From Laspinema palackyanum D2a (GTDB taxonomy: Bacteria > Cyanobacteriota > Cyanobacteriia > Cyanobacteriales > Laspinemataceae), in contig JAMXFF010000025.1 in assembly GCA_025370845.1 (NCBI GenBank), positions 39,143 to 103,142 on the forward strand: 64,000 bases of DNA. Direction: 5' to 3'. The notes beneath the pieces were generated by a model. It was not told the DNA's origin, made no database searches, and saw nothing but the letters and a program-made list of their open reading frames with translations. Of the stretch, positions 8,948 through 17,985 are shown piece after piece (the stretch's first letter is position 1; each line of letters opens with the position of its first letter). The position numbers were made by a program, and so were the translations under genes.

Positions 8948-9952
8948 TTAATCAGATTTGTGACGGTGTTGATGCCACTGCCATGCATGGGAGATTATAT
9001 CATATAAGTCGAAATATTCCGGATTCCAACCTAATATTTTTCGGGCTTTTTCACTGCTTCCAACTAAAACCGGAGGGTCTCCTGGACGGCGATCGCCTAT
9101 TTTTTTAGCCACCTCTTTCCCCACGACTTTTTCGGCGGTTTGAATTACATCTTTGACCGAAAATCCACTGCCATTGCCTAAGTTAAATACCTCGGTTTCT
9201 CCCCCCTTCAATAAATATTCCAGTCCCAAAATATGGGCGGAGGCTAAGTCATTCACATGGATATAGTCCCGAATACAGGTGCCATCGGGGGTGGGATAAT
9301 CGGTTCCGTAAATTGAAATAAATTCTCGGTGGCCCAAGGCAGTTTGTAACACCAAGGGAATCAGATGAGTTTCTGGATCATGATCCTCCCCGATCGCCCC
9401 GTCGGGATCGGCCCCGGCTGCATTAAAATAGCGGAAAATCACGGACTTTAATCCGTAGGCGGCATCAAAATCACTCAGCATCTTTTCCACCATGAGTTTG
9501 GTCATCCCATAAGGATTGATCGGATGCTGGGGATGGTCCTCGGTTAAGGGAATCTTCTCAGGAATCCCGTAAGTGGCACAGGTGGAGGAAAAAACAAAGT
9601 TTTTCACTGAGGCGGCTAACATCGCTTCTAATAAGGTTAACGTCCCGGTGACATTATTCCGATAATATTTCGCAGGATCCGTCACCGACTCGCCGACATA
9701 AGCGTATGCCGAAAAGTGCATAACGGCTGAAAAATCATGGGTGGCGAATATGTTATTTAAAAGAGCGCGATCGTTGGTATCTCCTTCTATTAATTCGACT
9801 TGTAAAACATCCTCTACGATGTCTCGATGCCCATAGACTAAGTTATCTAAAATAGTGACTTGATACCCAGATTTTTTAAGGCTTAGCACCGCATGGGAAC
9901 CAATATAACCGGCCCCGCCCGTGACTAAAATTGTTTTATTGTTGTCGCTCAC
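8948..9952 (-). CDS. galE: UDP-glucose 4-epimerase
   Basis: 334 residues, extended short-chain dehydrogenase fold. GalE interconverts UDP-glucose and UDP-galactose using bound NAD. Visible are the NAD loop TGGAGYIGSH (residues about 11-20), the catalytic Ser/Thr region FSSTCATYG, and the YxxxK pair in NPYGMTKLMVEK. The length matches the family. The start is a GTG (ORF begins MSDNNK) with a purine-rich GGAAAAAG just upstream. It should supply UDP-galactose for the glycosyltransferases on either side. Confidence 0.95.
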   Translation of the reverse strand: MSDNNKTILVTGGAGYIGSHAVLSLKKSGYQVTILDNLVYGHRDIVEDVLQVELIEGDTNDRALLNNIFATHDFSAVMHFSAYAYVGESVTDPAKYYRNNVTGTLTLLEAMLAASVKNFVFSSTCATYGIPEKIPLTEDHPQHPINPYGMTKLMVEKMLSDFDAAYGLKSVIFRYFNAAGADPDGAIGEDHDPETHLIPLVLQTALGHREFISIYGTDYPTPDGTCIRDYIHVNDLASAHILGLEYLLKGGETEVFNLGNGSGFSVKDVIQTAEKVVGKEVAKKIGDRRPGDPPVLVGSSEKARKILGWNPEYFDLYDIISHAWQWHQHRHKSD

Positions 9953-9997
9953 CTTTTTCCATTCCTTTGTCTGTCTTTTGGACTTTTTAAAATAGTT

Positions 9998-10044
9998 GAC
10001 CCATCATCTCCCCCCGCTCATTGACTGATGCGGATGATGGGTTC
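9998..10044 (-). terminator. Hairpin between the 68-residue gene and galE
   Basis: Arms 9998-10008 and 10033-10043 form an 11-bp stem (ACCCATCATC type, one mismatch) with a 24-base loop. On the minus strand it follows the 68-residue gene and is trailed by an AT-rich tract, so it may end that transcript before galE. Confidence 0.45.
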
Positions 10045-10057
10045 AACCCCAAACTGA

Positions 10058-10264
10058 TTATGTGATAATTTTAATCCGATCGCTCTGGATTAATTCAAAA
10101 ATTCGATTGATTTGCCTCCGGTCTTCATCGGTGATGTTTTTCCCCGATAGCAAGACATTGGCAATTTGCAGATGTTCTTGAGTGGTGATTTCATTGCTTT
10201 CTAGGATTCGCTCAATCATTTGATGAATCGTAAAAAGCGGTTTAATCGGAGTCGGTCTTCCCAT
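10058..10264 (-). CDS. Small conserved hypothetical protein
   Basis: 68 residues, mostly helical by composition, with a regular pattern (FTIHQMIERILESNEITTQE, then DEDRRQINRIFELIQ). No signal peptide, cysteine motif or membrane segment. It looks like a genuine small cyanobacterial protein rather than a shadow ORF: no larger gene overlaps it, codon use is ordinary and it has a hairpin just downstream. I cannot name a function; a regulatory adaptor is only a guess. Confidence 0.6.
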   Translation of the reverse strand: MGRPTPIKPLFTIHQMIERILESNEITTQEHLQIANVLLSGKNITDEDRRQINRIFELIQSDRIKIIT

Positions 10265-10464
10265 TAGCTTTTGAGTGACTCGATTGGGTTAGAGTGGGGC
10301 TTAAAGCCTTAACGGTTCTATCTTATCGACTTCAATTCAGGATTTCCATAAATTTGTTACCCTAAAATTATAAAGACTTGATAAAGTTTTGGCAAGTTTT
10401 GAGTGTGTAGTCAATTTTACAGCAGTTATCCATCATTTATATGAACTCCACGAGGAAGGATTCA

Positions 10465-11238
10465 ATGCAAGTTTATCGGCTCAATGCCCTTTCGGACAAT
10501 TATATCTTTTTACTGCACGACCCCGCGCAAAATGTGGCAGCGGTGGTGGATCCGGCGGAGGCGGGTCCGGTACTGAGACAATTGAAGGCCCTGGGTGCTG
10601 AGTTAACCACGATCTTCAATACCCACCACCACGGAGATCATGTGGGGGGCAATCAGGCATTGATGCAGCATTTTGACGGGGTGACGGTGTACGGAGGGGC
10701 CCAGGACCGAGGGAGAATTCCCGGACAGCAGGTGTTTTTGCAGGAGGGCGATCGCGTGGAATTTGCCCAGCGCAGTGGGACGGTGTTCTTTCTCCCCGGA
10801 CATACTCGTGCCCACATTGCCTATTATTTCCCCCCGGCATCGGGAGAGGAACTGGGGGATTTGTTCTGTGGCGATACCCTGTTTGCCGGGGGTTGTGGAC
10901 GGTTATTTGAAGGGACCCCTACCCAAATGGTCTCCTCCCTGAGTAAACTCCGGGAATTGCCGGATCAGACCCGAGTTTGGTGCGCCCACGAATATACCTT
11001 ATCCAATCTTCAGTTTGCCTTAACGGTGGATGGAGAAAACCCCGATTTACAGGAACGGTTTGCCCAGGTGAAGGCGGCGCGATCGCGAGATGAAGCGACG
11101 ATTCCCTCAATTTTGGGGGTGGAAAAGCGCACCAATCCCTTTTTGCGTTGGGAAGATCCGGTATTACAACGAGCAGTCAATGGGGGGGACCCAGTACAAA
11201 CCTTTGCTCGCCTCCGGGGTCGCAAGGATCAGTTTTAA
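10465..11238 (+). CDS. gloB: Hydroxyacylglutathione hydrolase (glyoxalase II)
   Basis: 257 residues from the chosen start. GloB hydrolyses S-D-lactoylglutathione to lactate and glutathione, the second step of methylglyoxal detoxification. The metallo-beta-lactamase zinc motif THHHGDH is at residues 53-59, followed by the further metal ligands in LPGHTRAH and FCGDTLF, and the C-terminal glutathione-binding end RTNPFLRW. An in-frame ATG lies at 10441, but the ATG at 10465 has a strong GAGGAAGGA ribosome site and gives the usual family N-terminus [13 protein letters not shown]. The stop codon lies inside the 11-bp direct repeat flanking a MITE. Confidence 0.93.
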   Translation: MQVYRLNALSDNYIFLLHDPAQNVAAVVDPAEAGPVLRQLKALGAELTTIFNTHHHGDHVGGNQALMQHFDGVTVYGGAQDRGRIPGQQVFLQEGDRVEFAQRSGTVFFLPGHTRAHIAYYFPPASGEELGDLFCGDTLFAGGCGRLFEGTPTQMVSSLSKLRELPDQTRVWCAHEYTLSNLQFALTVDGENPDLQERFAQVKAARSRDEATIPSILGVEKRTNPFLRWEDPVLQRAVNGGDPVQTFARLRGRKDQF

Positions 11239-11431
11239 CTGAGATCTTGCACCTGTTGCAACAACCGGCGGGGGATAAATCCCCCGCCTAACAGCTCAAG
11301 TCGGTTGAAACCGACTGAAAATACCACGGGATAAGACTTGCAGTCGGTTTTTAACCGACTGCAAGCTATGAGGCCGCCAATCGATTAATCCCCCGCCGGT
11401 GTTGAGCATGGTGCAAGATGTCAGTTTTAAC
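11229..11431. mobile_element. MITE with 11-bp target-site duplication
   Basis: An element of about 181 bp (11240-11420) has imperfect terminal inverted repeats of some 35-40 bp: the left end holds TCTTGCACC and CCGGCGGGGGAT, the right end their complements. It is flanked by exact direct repeats TCAGTTTTAAC at 11229-11239 and 11421-11431, as expected for a target-site duplication. Inside are two further hairpins, AGTCGGTTGAAACCGACT and CAGTCGGTTTTTAACCGACTG. No coding capacity; it must have been moved by a transposase from elsewhere. Confidence 0.75.
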
Positions 11432-11520
11432 CCACTTCCGGTCCCGAATTCCTCCTCATGGTGGTGCGATCGCTTTTAAACAGATTACCCCCGTCTTTGC
11501 TCTTTCTCTTGCTACTGAAT

Positions 11521-11910
11521 ATGACCGAAAATTCCGAATCTGCGACAACTTATGAAGGCGGATGTCATTGTGGCGCGGTGCGATTTCGCGTCACCGTCGA
11601 TCGCCATGAAGCCATTGATTGTAACTGTTCCATCTGTCAGAAAAAAGGGTTTTTACATTTGATTGTTCCACCGGATCGCTTTACCCTGTTACAGGGAGAA
11701 GAGAGGTTACAAACCTATACTTTTAATACCGGCTCTGCGAAACACTTGTTTTGTCAACACTGTGGGATTCATTCGTTTTATAGACCGCGATCGCACCCGG
11801 ACAGTTTTGATGTCAATGTGCGATGTCTGGATGGGGATGTCGCGGGGAAATTTGCCGTAACTCCTTTTGACGGACAAAACTGGGAAGACAACATTGAAAC
11901 GATTCGATAA
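11521..11910 (+). CDS. GFA/CENP-V domain zinc protein
   Basis: 129 residues from the chosen ATG. The pattern GGCHCGAVRF, CNCSICQKKG and FCQHCGIHSF is the zinc-binding core of the GFA (glutathione-dependent formaldehyde-activating) family, a beta-fold with several CxC and CxxC zinc ligands. Members bind glutathione adducts, but many have no proven activity, so formaldehyde handling should not be assumed. An upstream in-frame ATG at 11458 would add 21 residues that look like read-through of a leader (LLNRLPPSLLFLLLLN); it is hydrophobic enough to be a weak signal peptide, so I note it as the alternative. The neighbouring glyoxalase II is also a glutathione enzyme. Confidence 0.82.
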   Translation: MTENSESATTYEGGCHCGAVRFRVTVDRHEAIDCNCSICQKKGFLHLIVPPDRFTLLQGEERLQTYTFNTGSAKHLFCQHCGIHSFYRPRSHPDSFDVNVRCLDGDVAGKFAVTPFDGQNWEDNIETIR

Positions 11911-11939
11911 AACCAGCGATCGCCTCCAACTCAGGGGAG

Positions 11940-12794
11940 TTAATCTCCCCCAGGCATCCCGAGTAACTGCCATTCCCCGTTAATTTTGCCAAATAAAGCG
12001 CGAGATTCTAGGGGGGAATAGACATAACGATTGTAAACATAGCCCTCGCGATCGTCACTGAGTCGAATCGCCGTCCAACTATCGATGGGGTCGAAGGTTT
12101 CCGGGAGTTGGCGATCGCGGTCCAGTTGCACCACTTCATTGGACAGGGTAGCGATCGCCTCACTATCTAAACTCGGTTGCGATCGGGCATTGACACTCTC
12201 GCCCACCACCACCACGCGCTCAAGTTGCCACGAAACTCCTTCCGCAGAAGGGGGGGGCGGAACTTGTCTGGCAAAGGCTTGAGCCACATTCGGACAAACC
12301 CAAATTTCCGAACCTGCATCAATATTATACGCCGGAGGATTTTCTGCCGGAGCACAGCCGATGGCGATTGCTTTTTCCAGAATCAACCAAAATCGCCCTT
12401 GAGGGTCATCTAAGTTCAAATTCTCCCGAGTTTGGGGAACGGAAAACCCGAGAGTTAGACCCGCTTCGGGGACAACTGACTGGACAAATGGGGCATTTCG
12501 ATTTTGTACCGCCTCCCGTAATTGGGCGCGAAACTGATAGAAATCGCTACCGGGTACGGCTTCATCTTCTAAAATGAGCCGTCCTTCAGAATCAGGGGGA
12601 GCAACGGGTCCCTCCGCCCCCAAATTGATCATTCTGGGTTCCCCCGTTCGAGAATGAGCGCGGATTAGGGCTGCCAAAAGCGCACCCAAAGCTAATCCGA
12701 CACCGATCGCCATTAAGATCGACCAGCGGAGTTGTTTTAGGGAGTAACGCCCTCTCTTTGTAGCCTTTTTAGCCATGCGGTCTGATTCGCTCAT
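11940..12794 (-). CDS. Membrane-anchored SH3-domain protein
   Basis: 284 residues from the chosen ATG (a GTG at 12848 is also in frame). A short basic N-terminus (KKATKRGRYSLKQLRW) leads into one membrane helix, ILMAIGVGLALGALLAALI, so the rest should face the periplasm. Around residues 195-265 is a bacterial SH3-like domain: VNARSQPSLDSEAIATL, a variable loop, then DDREGYVYNRYV. Such domains often bind peptidoglycan or envelope ligands. Residues 70-190 are not recognised. An ATG at 12776 is another possible start. No obvious operon partner. Confidence 0.72.
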   Translation of the reverse strand: MSESDRMAKKATKRGRYSLKQLRWSILMAIGVGLALGALLAALIRAHSRTGEPRMINLGAEGPVAPPDSEGRLILEDEAVPGSDFYQFRAQLREAVQNRNAPFVQSVVPEAGLTLGFSVPQTRENLNLDDPQGRFWLILEKAIAIGCAPAENPPAYNIDAGSEIWVCPNVAQAFARQVPPPPSAEGVSWQLERVVVVGESVNARSQPSLDSEAIATLSNEVVQLDRDRQLPETFDPIDSWTAIRLSDDREGYVYNRYVYSPLESRALFGKINGEWQLLGMPGGD

Positions 12795-12848
12795 GAGCAA
12801 CCCAGTGACCCCCTGGGGTGCCATGCTCCGGATCAGGAGCCTGGTCAC

Positions 12849-13393
12849 CGGGTAGAGTTAAGCCAGTCTGGGGGATTTCCCCGCTATTTTAGCGGAAAAT
12901 CGCCCTAGCCTCTCTAAACCCGGTGCAATCTTTCCGGTGGCAACGGGTGCAGGAGGGGTTCAAGATGGCGCAAGGGTCGCGATCGCATGGGGTCAAAATT
13001 GGCGATCGCCCTTCATCTCTAAGGTTTTGTGATGCGCTGCGGGGGATAGGGATGAGAAAATCACTTCCGGCGATCGGCACTCAACCCGGGTCAAGGCACA
13101 GATGTCAAGATTTGATTCATAAAATCCCTGAAAAAATAATTTTTTCCTCTTCAGATCGGGTCAGATCATCCCCAGCGATCGCCAGTGAATCGCACCCAAC
13201 CTTCCGCATCACCCCAAACTGAGCCTACGGCGCAAACTGCCTCAAAAACTGAGAAAAGTATTAAAAGAGATTAAATATTCGGCGCAGTGCTGACAAAATG
13301 GGCTATAGAAAACTAAAGAACACTAACGTTATTATTGTCATCATTGTCCGAGTTAACTTTCTTAGTCCATTTTCAAAAAATTGTCCGTAGCTT
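12849..13393. other. Intergenic region upstream of glgP
   Basis: About 545 bp with several GCGATCGC octamers and an AT-rich last 130 bp that should contain the glgP promoter. The open frame at 12923-13222 lacks recognisable protein features. No RNA gene seen. Confidence 0.5.
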
Positions 13394-16000
13394 ATGCAAC
13401 CAATTCGCACGTTTAACGTTTCTCCCTCTCTCCCTGAGCGACTAGAACCCTTACGCACCTTGGCCTACAATCTCCACTGGGACTGGAATGTAGAGACCAA
13501 AGACCTGTTCCGGCGTTTAGACCGGGACCTGTGGGAATCAAGCCGTCACAATCCCGTCTTGATGCTGGGAACCATTTCCCAGGAACGTCTGGAAGAGATG
13601 GCAGAAGATGAAGGCTTTATCGCCCAGATTGACCGCGCAGCGCGGCAACTGGACGACTACCTCAAAGAGCGCACCTGGTATCGCAAACACCGGGAGAAAG
13701 AGAAACATCAAGAATGTTTTGTGTATTTTTCGGCAGAATTTGGCCTCACGGAATGTCTGCCGATTTACTCGGGGGGCTTAGGGTTACTCGCCGGGGATCA
13801 CCTGAAATCCGCCAGCGATCGCGGTTTACCCTTGGTTGGCGTCGGACTTCTCTACCAAGAAGGATATTTTAGCCAATATCTGAACGCCGATGGATGGCAG
13901 CAAGAGCGTTACCCGATCAACGACTTCTACAATATGCCCCTGCATCTGGAACGCGATGCAGAAGGCAATGAATTACGCATTGAGGTAGACTATCCGGGTC
14001 GAAAAGTATATGCGCGGGTCTGGCGAGTCCAAGTGGGGACGGTTCCCTTGTATATGCTTGATACCAACATTGAACCGAACAATCCCTACGACCACGATAT
14101 CACCGACAAACTCTATGGCGGGGATCTCGATATGCGGATTCATCAAGAGATGATGTTGGGAATTGGCGGGGTGCGGATGCTCAAGGCCCTCGGCTACGAA
14201 CCGACCGCCTATCACATGAATGAAGGACATTCGGCCTTTTTAGCCCTAGAACGGATTTCTATCTTAATCCGAGAACAGGGTCTCACATTCAAGGAAGCCA
14301 AAGAAGTAGTTGCTGCCAGCAATGTCTTCACGACTCATACCCCTGTTGCTGCTGGGTTTGACCTGTTCCCCCATGATAAGGTCATGCACTATTTGGGTCA
14401 TTATGCTGATGAATTTGGCCTCGGAAGAGAACAATTTCTAGCCTTAGGACGGGACAATACCGGGGATTTGGAGTCGCCTTTTAGTATGGCAACCCTGGCG
14501 ATCGAGATGGCGAGTTTTATTAATGGCGTTGCCAAATTACATGGCGAAGTCTCCAAAGTGCTGTTTAATAACCTTTGGCCGAAACTCCCCCCTTCGGAAG
14601 TGCCGATTACCTCGATTACCAATGGTGTACACGCCCGCAGTTGCGTGGCAAAATATACCCAAGAACTCTACGATCGCTATCTCGGACCCAAATGGTCCAC
14701 CACCCCCGCCCACTATCCCTTGTGGGAACGGGTCGATGCCATCCCCGATGATGAACTGTGGCGCAACCAGGACCTCTGCCGTGCGGAACTGGTCGTGTTC
14801 GTCCGGGAACGACTCCAAAAATACTTACGGGCTCGGGGTGCTTCCTTCACAGAAATTGATGCATCGCGAGAAGTGCTAGACCCCGGAGTTCTCACTATTG
14901 GGTTTGCACGGCGCTTTGCCACCTACAAACGGGCTACATTGTTCCTGCGCGACCTCGATCGCATCAAACGGATCTTACTGGGGTTAAATAACGACCTGAT
15001 TCCCGGTGGTAAAACTGCCCTGCGTAAGCCAATGGTTCAGTTTGTCATCGCCGGAAAAGCTCACCCCCACGACATCCCCGGCAAAGAAATGATCCGTCAT
15101 ATCACCCATTTCATTCGCGAACAAGGATGCGAAAAAAATGTGGTGTTTATCCCCGATTACGATATTAACGTAGCGCGGATGATGGTGTCCGGTTGTGATG
15201 TGTGGTTAAATACCCCCCGTCGTCCTCGGGAAGCATCGGGAACCAGTGGAATGAAAGCGTCCATGAATGGATTACTGAACCTCAGTATCCTAGATGGATG
15301 GTGGGATGAAGCGGACTATGTTCGCACCGGGTGGCCGATCGGACATGGGGAATTCTATGATGACCCCAACTATCAAGATGAAGTGGAAGCGAATGCTTTG
15401 TATGACTTGCTGGAAAAAGAAGTGATTCCCCTGTTCTACAATCGCGATGAAGAAGGCATTCCCCGCAAGTGGGTCTCGAAAATGAAAGATGCCATTCGCT
15501 TGAATTGTCCCCTGTTTAATACAGCACGGATGGTCAGTGAATATGCAACTCGGGCCTATTTCCCAGCCAGCGATCGCTACTATGCCATGAGCGCTAATGG
15601 TTGTCAACCCGCGAAAGAACTGGCCGCTTGGAAAACTCACCTGTTTGAACGCTGGTATGATATCAAGATTCTGGACATTGATATTTCTGAATCGGATGAT
15701 GTCAAAGTCAACCAAAGCATTAACGTAAAAGCTCTGGTGGACCTCGCCGGATTGACCGACTCTGATGTAGAAGTTCAACTCTACAAAGGACCAATGGATG
15801 CTGATGGAAATATCATCAATGGTGTCTCAGTTGTCATGGATTATCAAGGTACTGATGCTAATCAGCAAAGTATCTATACCGCAAACATTGCATACAGTTC
15901 CTCGGGTTTACAAGGATTGTCTCTGCGGGTGTTACCGAAACATCCCTATTTAAGCAGTCCTTTCCAACCGGGTCTGCAAGTGCTTTGGGCTAATGCTTAG
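13394..16000 (+). CDS. glgP: Alpha-glucan (glycogen) phosphorylase
   Basis: 868 residues, GT35 family, of the bacterial/archaeal subtype with a DUF3417 N-terminal domain (residues about 10-115). It releases glucose 1-phosphate from glycogen using phosphate and pyridoxal phosphate. The cofactor lysine is K621 in the family motif EASGTSGMKASMNG. The substrate half includes HMNEGHSAF and NGVHARSC. It lies alone with long upstream DNA, so it probably has its own promoter. Cyanobacteria use it to draw on glycogen in the dark. The length is usual for the subtype. Confidence 0.95.
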   Translation: MQPIRTFNVSPSLPERLEPLRTLAYNLHWDWNVETKDLFRRLDRDLWESSRHNPVLMLGTISQERLEEMAEDEGFIAQIDRAARQLDDYLKERTWYRKHREKEKHQECFVYFSAEFGLTECLPIYSGGLGLLAGDHLKSASDRGLPLVGVGLLYQEGYFSQYLNADGWQQERYPINDFYNMPLHLERDAEGNELRIEVDYPGRKVYARVWRVQVGTVPLYMLDTNIEPNNPYDHDITDKLYGGDLDMRIHQEMMLGIGGVRMLKALGYEPTAYHMNEGHSAFLALERISILIREQGLTFKEAKEVVAASNVFTTHTPVAAGFDLFPHDKVMHYLGHYADEFGLGREQFLALGRDNTGDLESPFSMATLAIEMASFINGVAKLHGEVSKVLFNNLWPKLPPSEVPITSITNGVHARSCVAKYTQELYDRYLGPKWSTTPAHYPLWERVDAIPDDELWRNQDLCRAELVVFVRERLQKYLRARGASFTEIDASREVLDPGVLTIGFARRFATYKRATLFLRDLDRIKRILLGLNNDLIPGGKTALRKPMVQFVIAGKAHPHDIPGKEMIRHITHFIREQGCEKNVVFIPDYDINVARMMVSGCDVWLNTPRRPREASGTSGMKASMNGLLNLSILDGWWDEADYVRTGWPIGHGEFYDDPNYQDEVEANALYDLLEKEVIPLFYNRDEEGIPRKWVSKMKDAIRLNCPLFNTARMVSEYATRAYFPASDRYYAMSANGCQPAKELAAWKTHLFERWYDIKILDIDISESDDVKVNQSINVKALVDLAGLTDSDVEVQLYKGPMDADGNIINGVSVVMDYQGTDANQQSIYTANIAYSSSGLQGLSLRVLPKHPYLSSPFQPGLQVLWANA

Positions 16001-16046
16001 AGGTTGAATTGAGGGATGTGGTATCAGTCTTTTGGGAGATTTTATC

Positions 16047-16074
16047 CACTGATTTTCACTGATTTTCACTGATT
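16047..16074. repeat. 10-bp tandem repeat CACTGATTTT x 2.8
   Basis: Three near-exact direct copies of the decamer CACTGATTTT. The stop codon and last codons of the DUF429 gene on the minus strand lie inside it, so copy-number change would alter that C-terminus. Confidence 0.8.
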
Positions 16075-16916
16075 AAATGACTGATTTGTAGGGGTGATTT
16101 ATGGATTGCCCCTACATCAGTTATTTGATTGATGGAAGGACTATTTGGAATGACGATATAGCCGTTGGCATAAGCTTCGGTTATCGGGTCGGTACTGACT
16201 CCTAAGACTAAGTTGCGATCGCACCCCCAATACCACCAATGAGCGCCAATGTAAGCGCAAATGATGGCATCAAGTTGGTCTTCAATGGCTTTGAACAATT
16301 TAGCGCTTTTTTCGGTTAATTTGTTAATAAAAATATCCGGTGGATCACTCAAAATCCAAGCATCTGACTTTAAAGTTAAACTGGGTTTTAAATTAGGCAA
16401 AATTTCGACAATATATTGCCGGAGTTTGATTAATTCTAAGCGGCGATCGGCTAACTTGCCTTTTTTGTATTTGAGAATGCGAGATAATCCAAATAAGTTA
16501 ATCATCGCCGGATGAGGAAACACCTCAATTTGATAGCGATCGCACCGTTGGGGAATCATCATCGGTGCATGCATAAACCCCCGCGCCTCTAAACTCTTGC
16601 CAAACCCCACCGTATGACTGGCAAACCGACTCTTCAAATTTGCCGGATAACACCCGGCATGATAACGCCCAAAATAGCGATGAGTCTGCTTATCCGGTAA
16701 TCTCATCCCCGTGGCATTCGGAATCAGCGTCGGCGCATCCACCGCAATTAATCCCGGTTGTGCTTCAGGAACTCTTTGATCCACCCAATCCAAGATATCC
16801 ACCGTTGACAATTTGCAGTCTAAATCCGTCAGTTGTAATTGATTATTGTCCCAAACCAAACAACACAAACCACTCGCGCCGGAACTCCATCCGAGGTCAA
16901 TTCCAATAAATTTCAT
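16056..16916 (-). CDS. DUF429 family protein
   Basis: 286 residues. FIGIDLGWSSG at the N-terminus and LIAVDAPTLIPN (about residues 57-68) give the ribonuclease-H-like acidic pattern of the DUF429 family, which has been predicted to be a nuclease but lacks a well established substrate. RPDKQTHRYFGRYHAG-like and FPHPAMINLFGL segments are also family-like. There is no signal peptide. Its C-terminal residues ISENQ are encoded by the CACTGATTTT tandem repeat. The adjacent glgP gene is convergent. Confidence 0.8.
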   Translation of the reverse strand: MKFIGIDLGWSSGASGLCCLVWDNNQLQLTDLDCKLSTVDILDWVDQRVPEAQPGLIAVDAPTLIPNATGMRLPDKQTHRYFGRYHAGCYPANLKSRFASHTVGFGKSLEARGFMHAPMMIPQRCDRYQIEVFPHPAMINLFGLSRILKYKKGKLADRRLELIKLRQYIVEILPNLKPSLTLKSDAWILSDPPDIFINKLTEKSAKLFKAIEDQLDAIICAYIGAHWWYWGCDRNLVLGVSTDPITEAYANGYIVIPNSPSINQITDVGAIHKSPLQISHLISENQ

Positions 16917-17106
16917 TTGTTTTTAATCACTTTGTTTGACAGAAATTTGAAATCATTCCGAAAAGTAAAACAGTTAAATCGGGTTAATTGCCTTAAGGGT
17001 TTAACGCCACATAAACTGACGGACTAAACCCAACACTAGACCGATGCTTCCAAAGTTATCAGAATTTGTGCCTTCAGAAGTAGCAGACTGGGCCAGTTTT
17101 AGGGTA

Positions 17107-17125
17107 AACTGTCAACTAGACAGTT
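17107..17125. promoter_or_regulatory. Probable autoregulatory operator of the antitoxin gene
   Basis: Inverted repeat AACTGTC-5 bp-GACAGTT, 12 bp before the antitoxin ATG. Phd/YefM antitoxins normally bind palindromes at this position and repress their own promoter. The assignment follows from position and symmetry only. Confidence 0.55.
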
Positions 17126-17137
17126 GAGGGAAAAATC

Positions 17138-17392
17138 ATGTCCCAAATCGATATTGCTGAAGCGAAAGCCAAACTGCACGAGTTATTGGAAATCGCCCTC
17201 AATGGCGAAGAAGTTGTGATCACCAAAGACAGTCACCCGGTTGTAAAACTGGTCCCCGTGCCAGATCAAGCGCCACAAAAACGCCCCCGGGCCCAATTTG
17301 GCAGTATGAAAGATTTAATCTGGGTAGCTGATGACTTTGATGAACCGCTTACCGATTCAGCGAATCTGGTGACGAGACAGATATTGTTGTAG
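17138..17392 (+). CDS. Phd/YefM family antitoxin, orphan
   Basis: 84 residues. The N-terminal half (QIDIAEAKAKLHELLEIALNGEEVVITK, interrupted here only for description) is the DNA-binding, dimerising part of Phd/YefM antitoxins; the C-terminal VADDFDEPL would fold on the toxin. No toxin gene follows: only 41 bp separate it from an opposing gene. The tail after DEPL (about ten residues) does not look like the usual short family ending, so a frameshift near the 3' end or loss of the toxin during rearrangement is possible. A palindrome just upstream suggests intact autoregulation. Confidence 0.82.
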   Translation: MSQIDIAEAKAKLHELLEIALNGEEVVITKDSHPVVKLVPVPDQAPQKRPRAQFGSMKDLIWVADDFDEPLTDSANLVTRQILL

Positions 17393-17433
17393 CACGGATT
17401 TCAACTTACTCAATGCTTAGATGCGAGACTGCC

Positions 17434-17985
17434 TTATCTCGCTAATTTCAATAAACTGGCGAGTTGTTCCGGTTGATGAGACCCGATTAAGATTTTTTCA
17501 CCATTTTTGAGTTCTAATAAGACGCCGCGATCGCCACTGACATTAAAGGCTTTTCCCTCGGGACCATACCGAACTCCCCATCCCCCATAATCCCGCAATG
17601 GATGATAGGTTGTTACTTCCGATTTCACCACAGAATCAAAAGGAATTTGAATTCGCTTAAATAACAACGGGTAAAAACTCAGATATAATCCATCAGTTCT
17701 CACTTCTGTTACTAATTTTGCACTATAAAACAAAATAGGGAAAAATACCCCAAACACAATTCCAAACCCAATTAAAATAATATTTAAAATGGTAGTTTCT
17801 TCCCAAGATTGTTCTAAAAAAAATGGCATCAGGGCCGCACAGAGAGCTGCTAAAGAGCTGCATACTAGAACGAACCAAATCCAACCCTGCCGAAATTGCT
17901 GCACCTCTCGAAATAGGAGCGTTGCATAAATTTCCTCGTCAATGCTCACTTCGTCTGACATGGATGCCGTTGTTAGTTTTTCCAC
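17434..17985 (-). CDS. Membrane protein, DUF6141-like
   Basis: 183 residues. A cytoplasmic N-terminus with LLFREVQQFRQGWIW, two membrane helices (about residues 34-57 and 69-92) and a C-terminal beta-rich part with IPFDSVVKSEVTTYHPLRDYG, GWGVRYGPEGKAFNVSG and LELKNGEKILIGS. This arrangement resembles small membrane proteins with a PH-like cytosolic domain, and the motif set fits DUF6141 as I remember it. Function unknown. The gene stands alone, convergent with the antitoxin. Confidence 0.65.
   Translation of the reverse strand: MEKLTTASMSDEVSIDEEIYATLLFREVQQFRQGWIWFVLVCSSLAALCAALMPFFLEQSWEETTILNIILIGFGIVFGVFFPILFYSAKLVTEVRTDGLYLSFYPLLFKRIQIPFDSVVKSEVTTYHPLRDYGGWGVRYGPEGKAFNVSGDRGVLLELKNGEKILIGSHQPEQLASLLKLAR

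Noticed and set aside
12923..13222. 99-codon ORF upstream of glgP
   Set aside because: Composition is shaped by GCGATCGC octamers, there is no domain or ribosome site, and another frame on the minus strand overlaps.
17000..17127. Minus-strand frame ending in GSIGLVLGLVRQFMWR
   Set aside because: The end looks membrane-protein-like but there is no usable start codon before a stop; at best a remnant.
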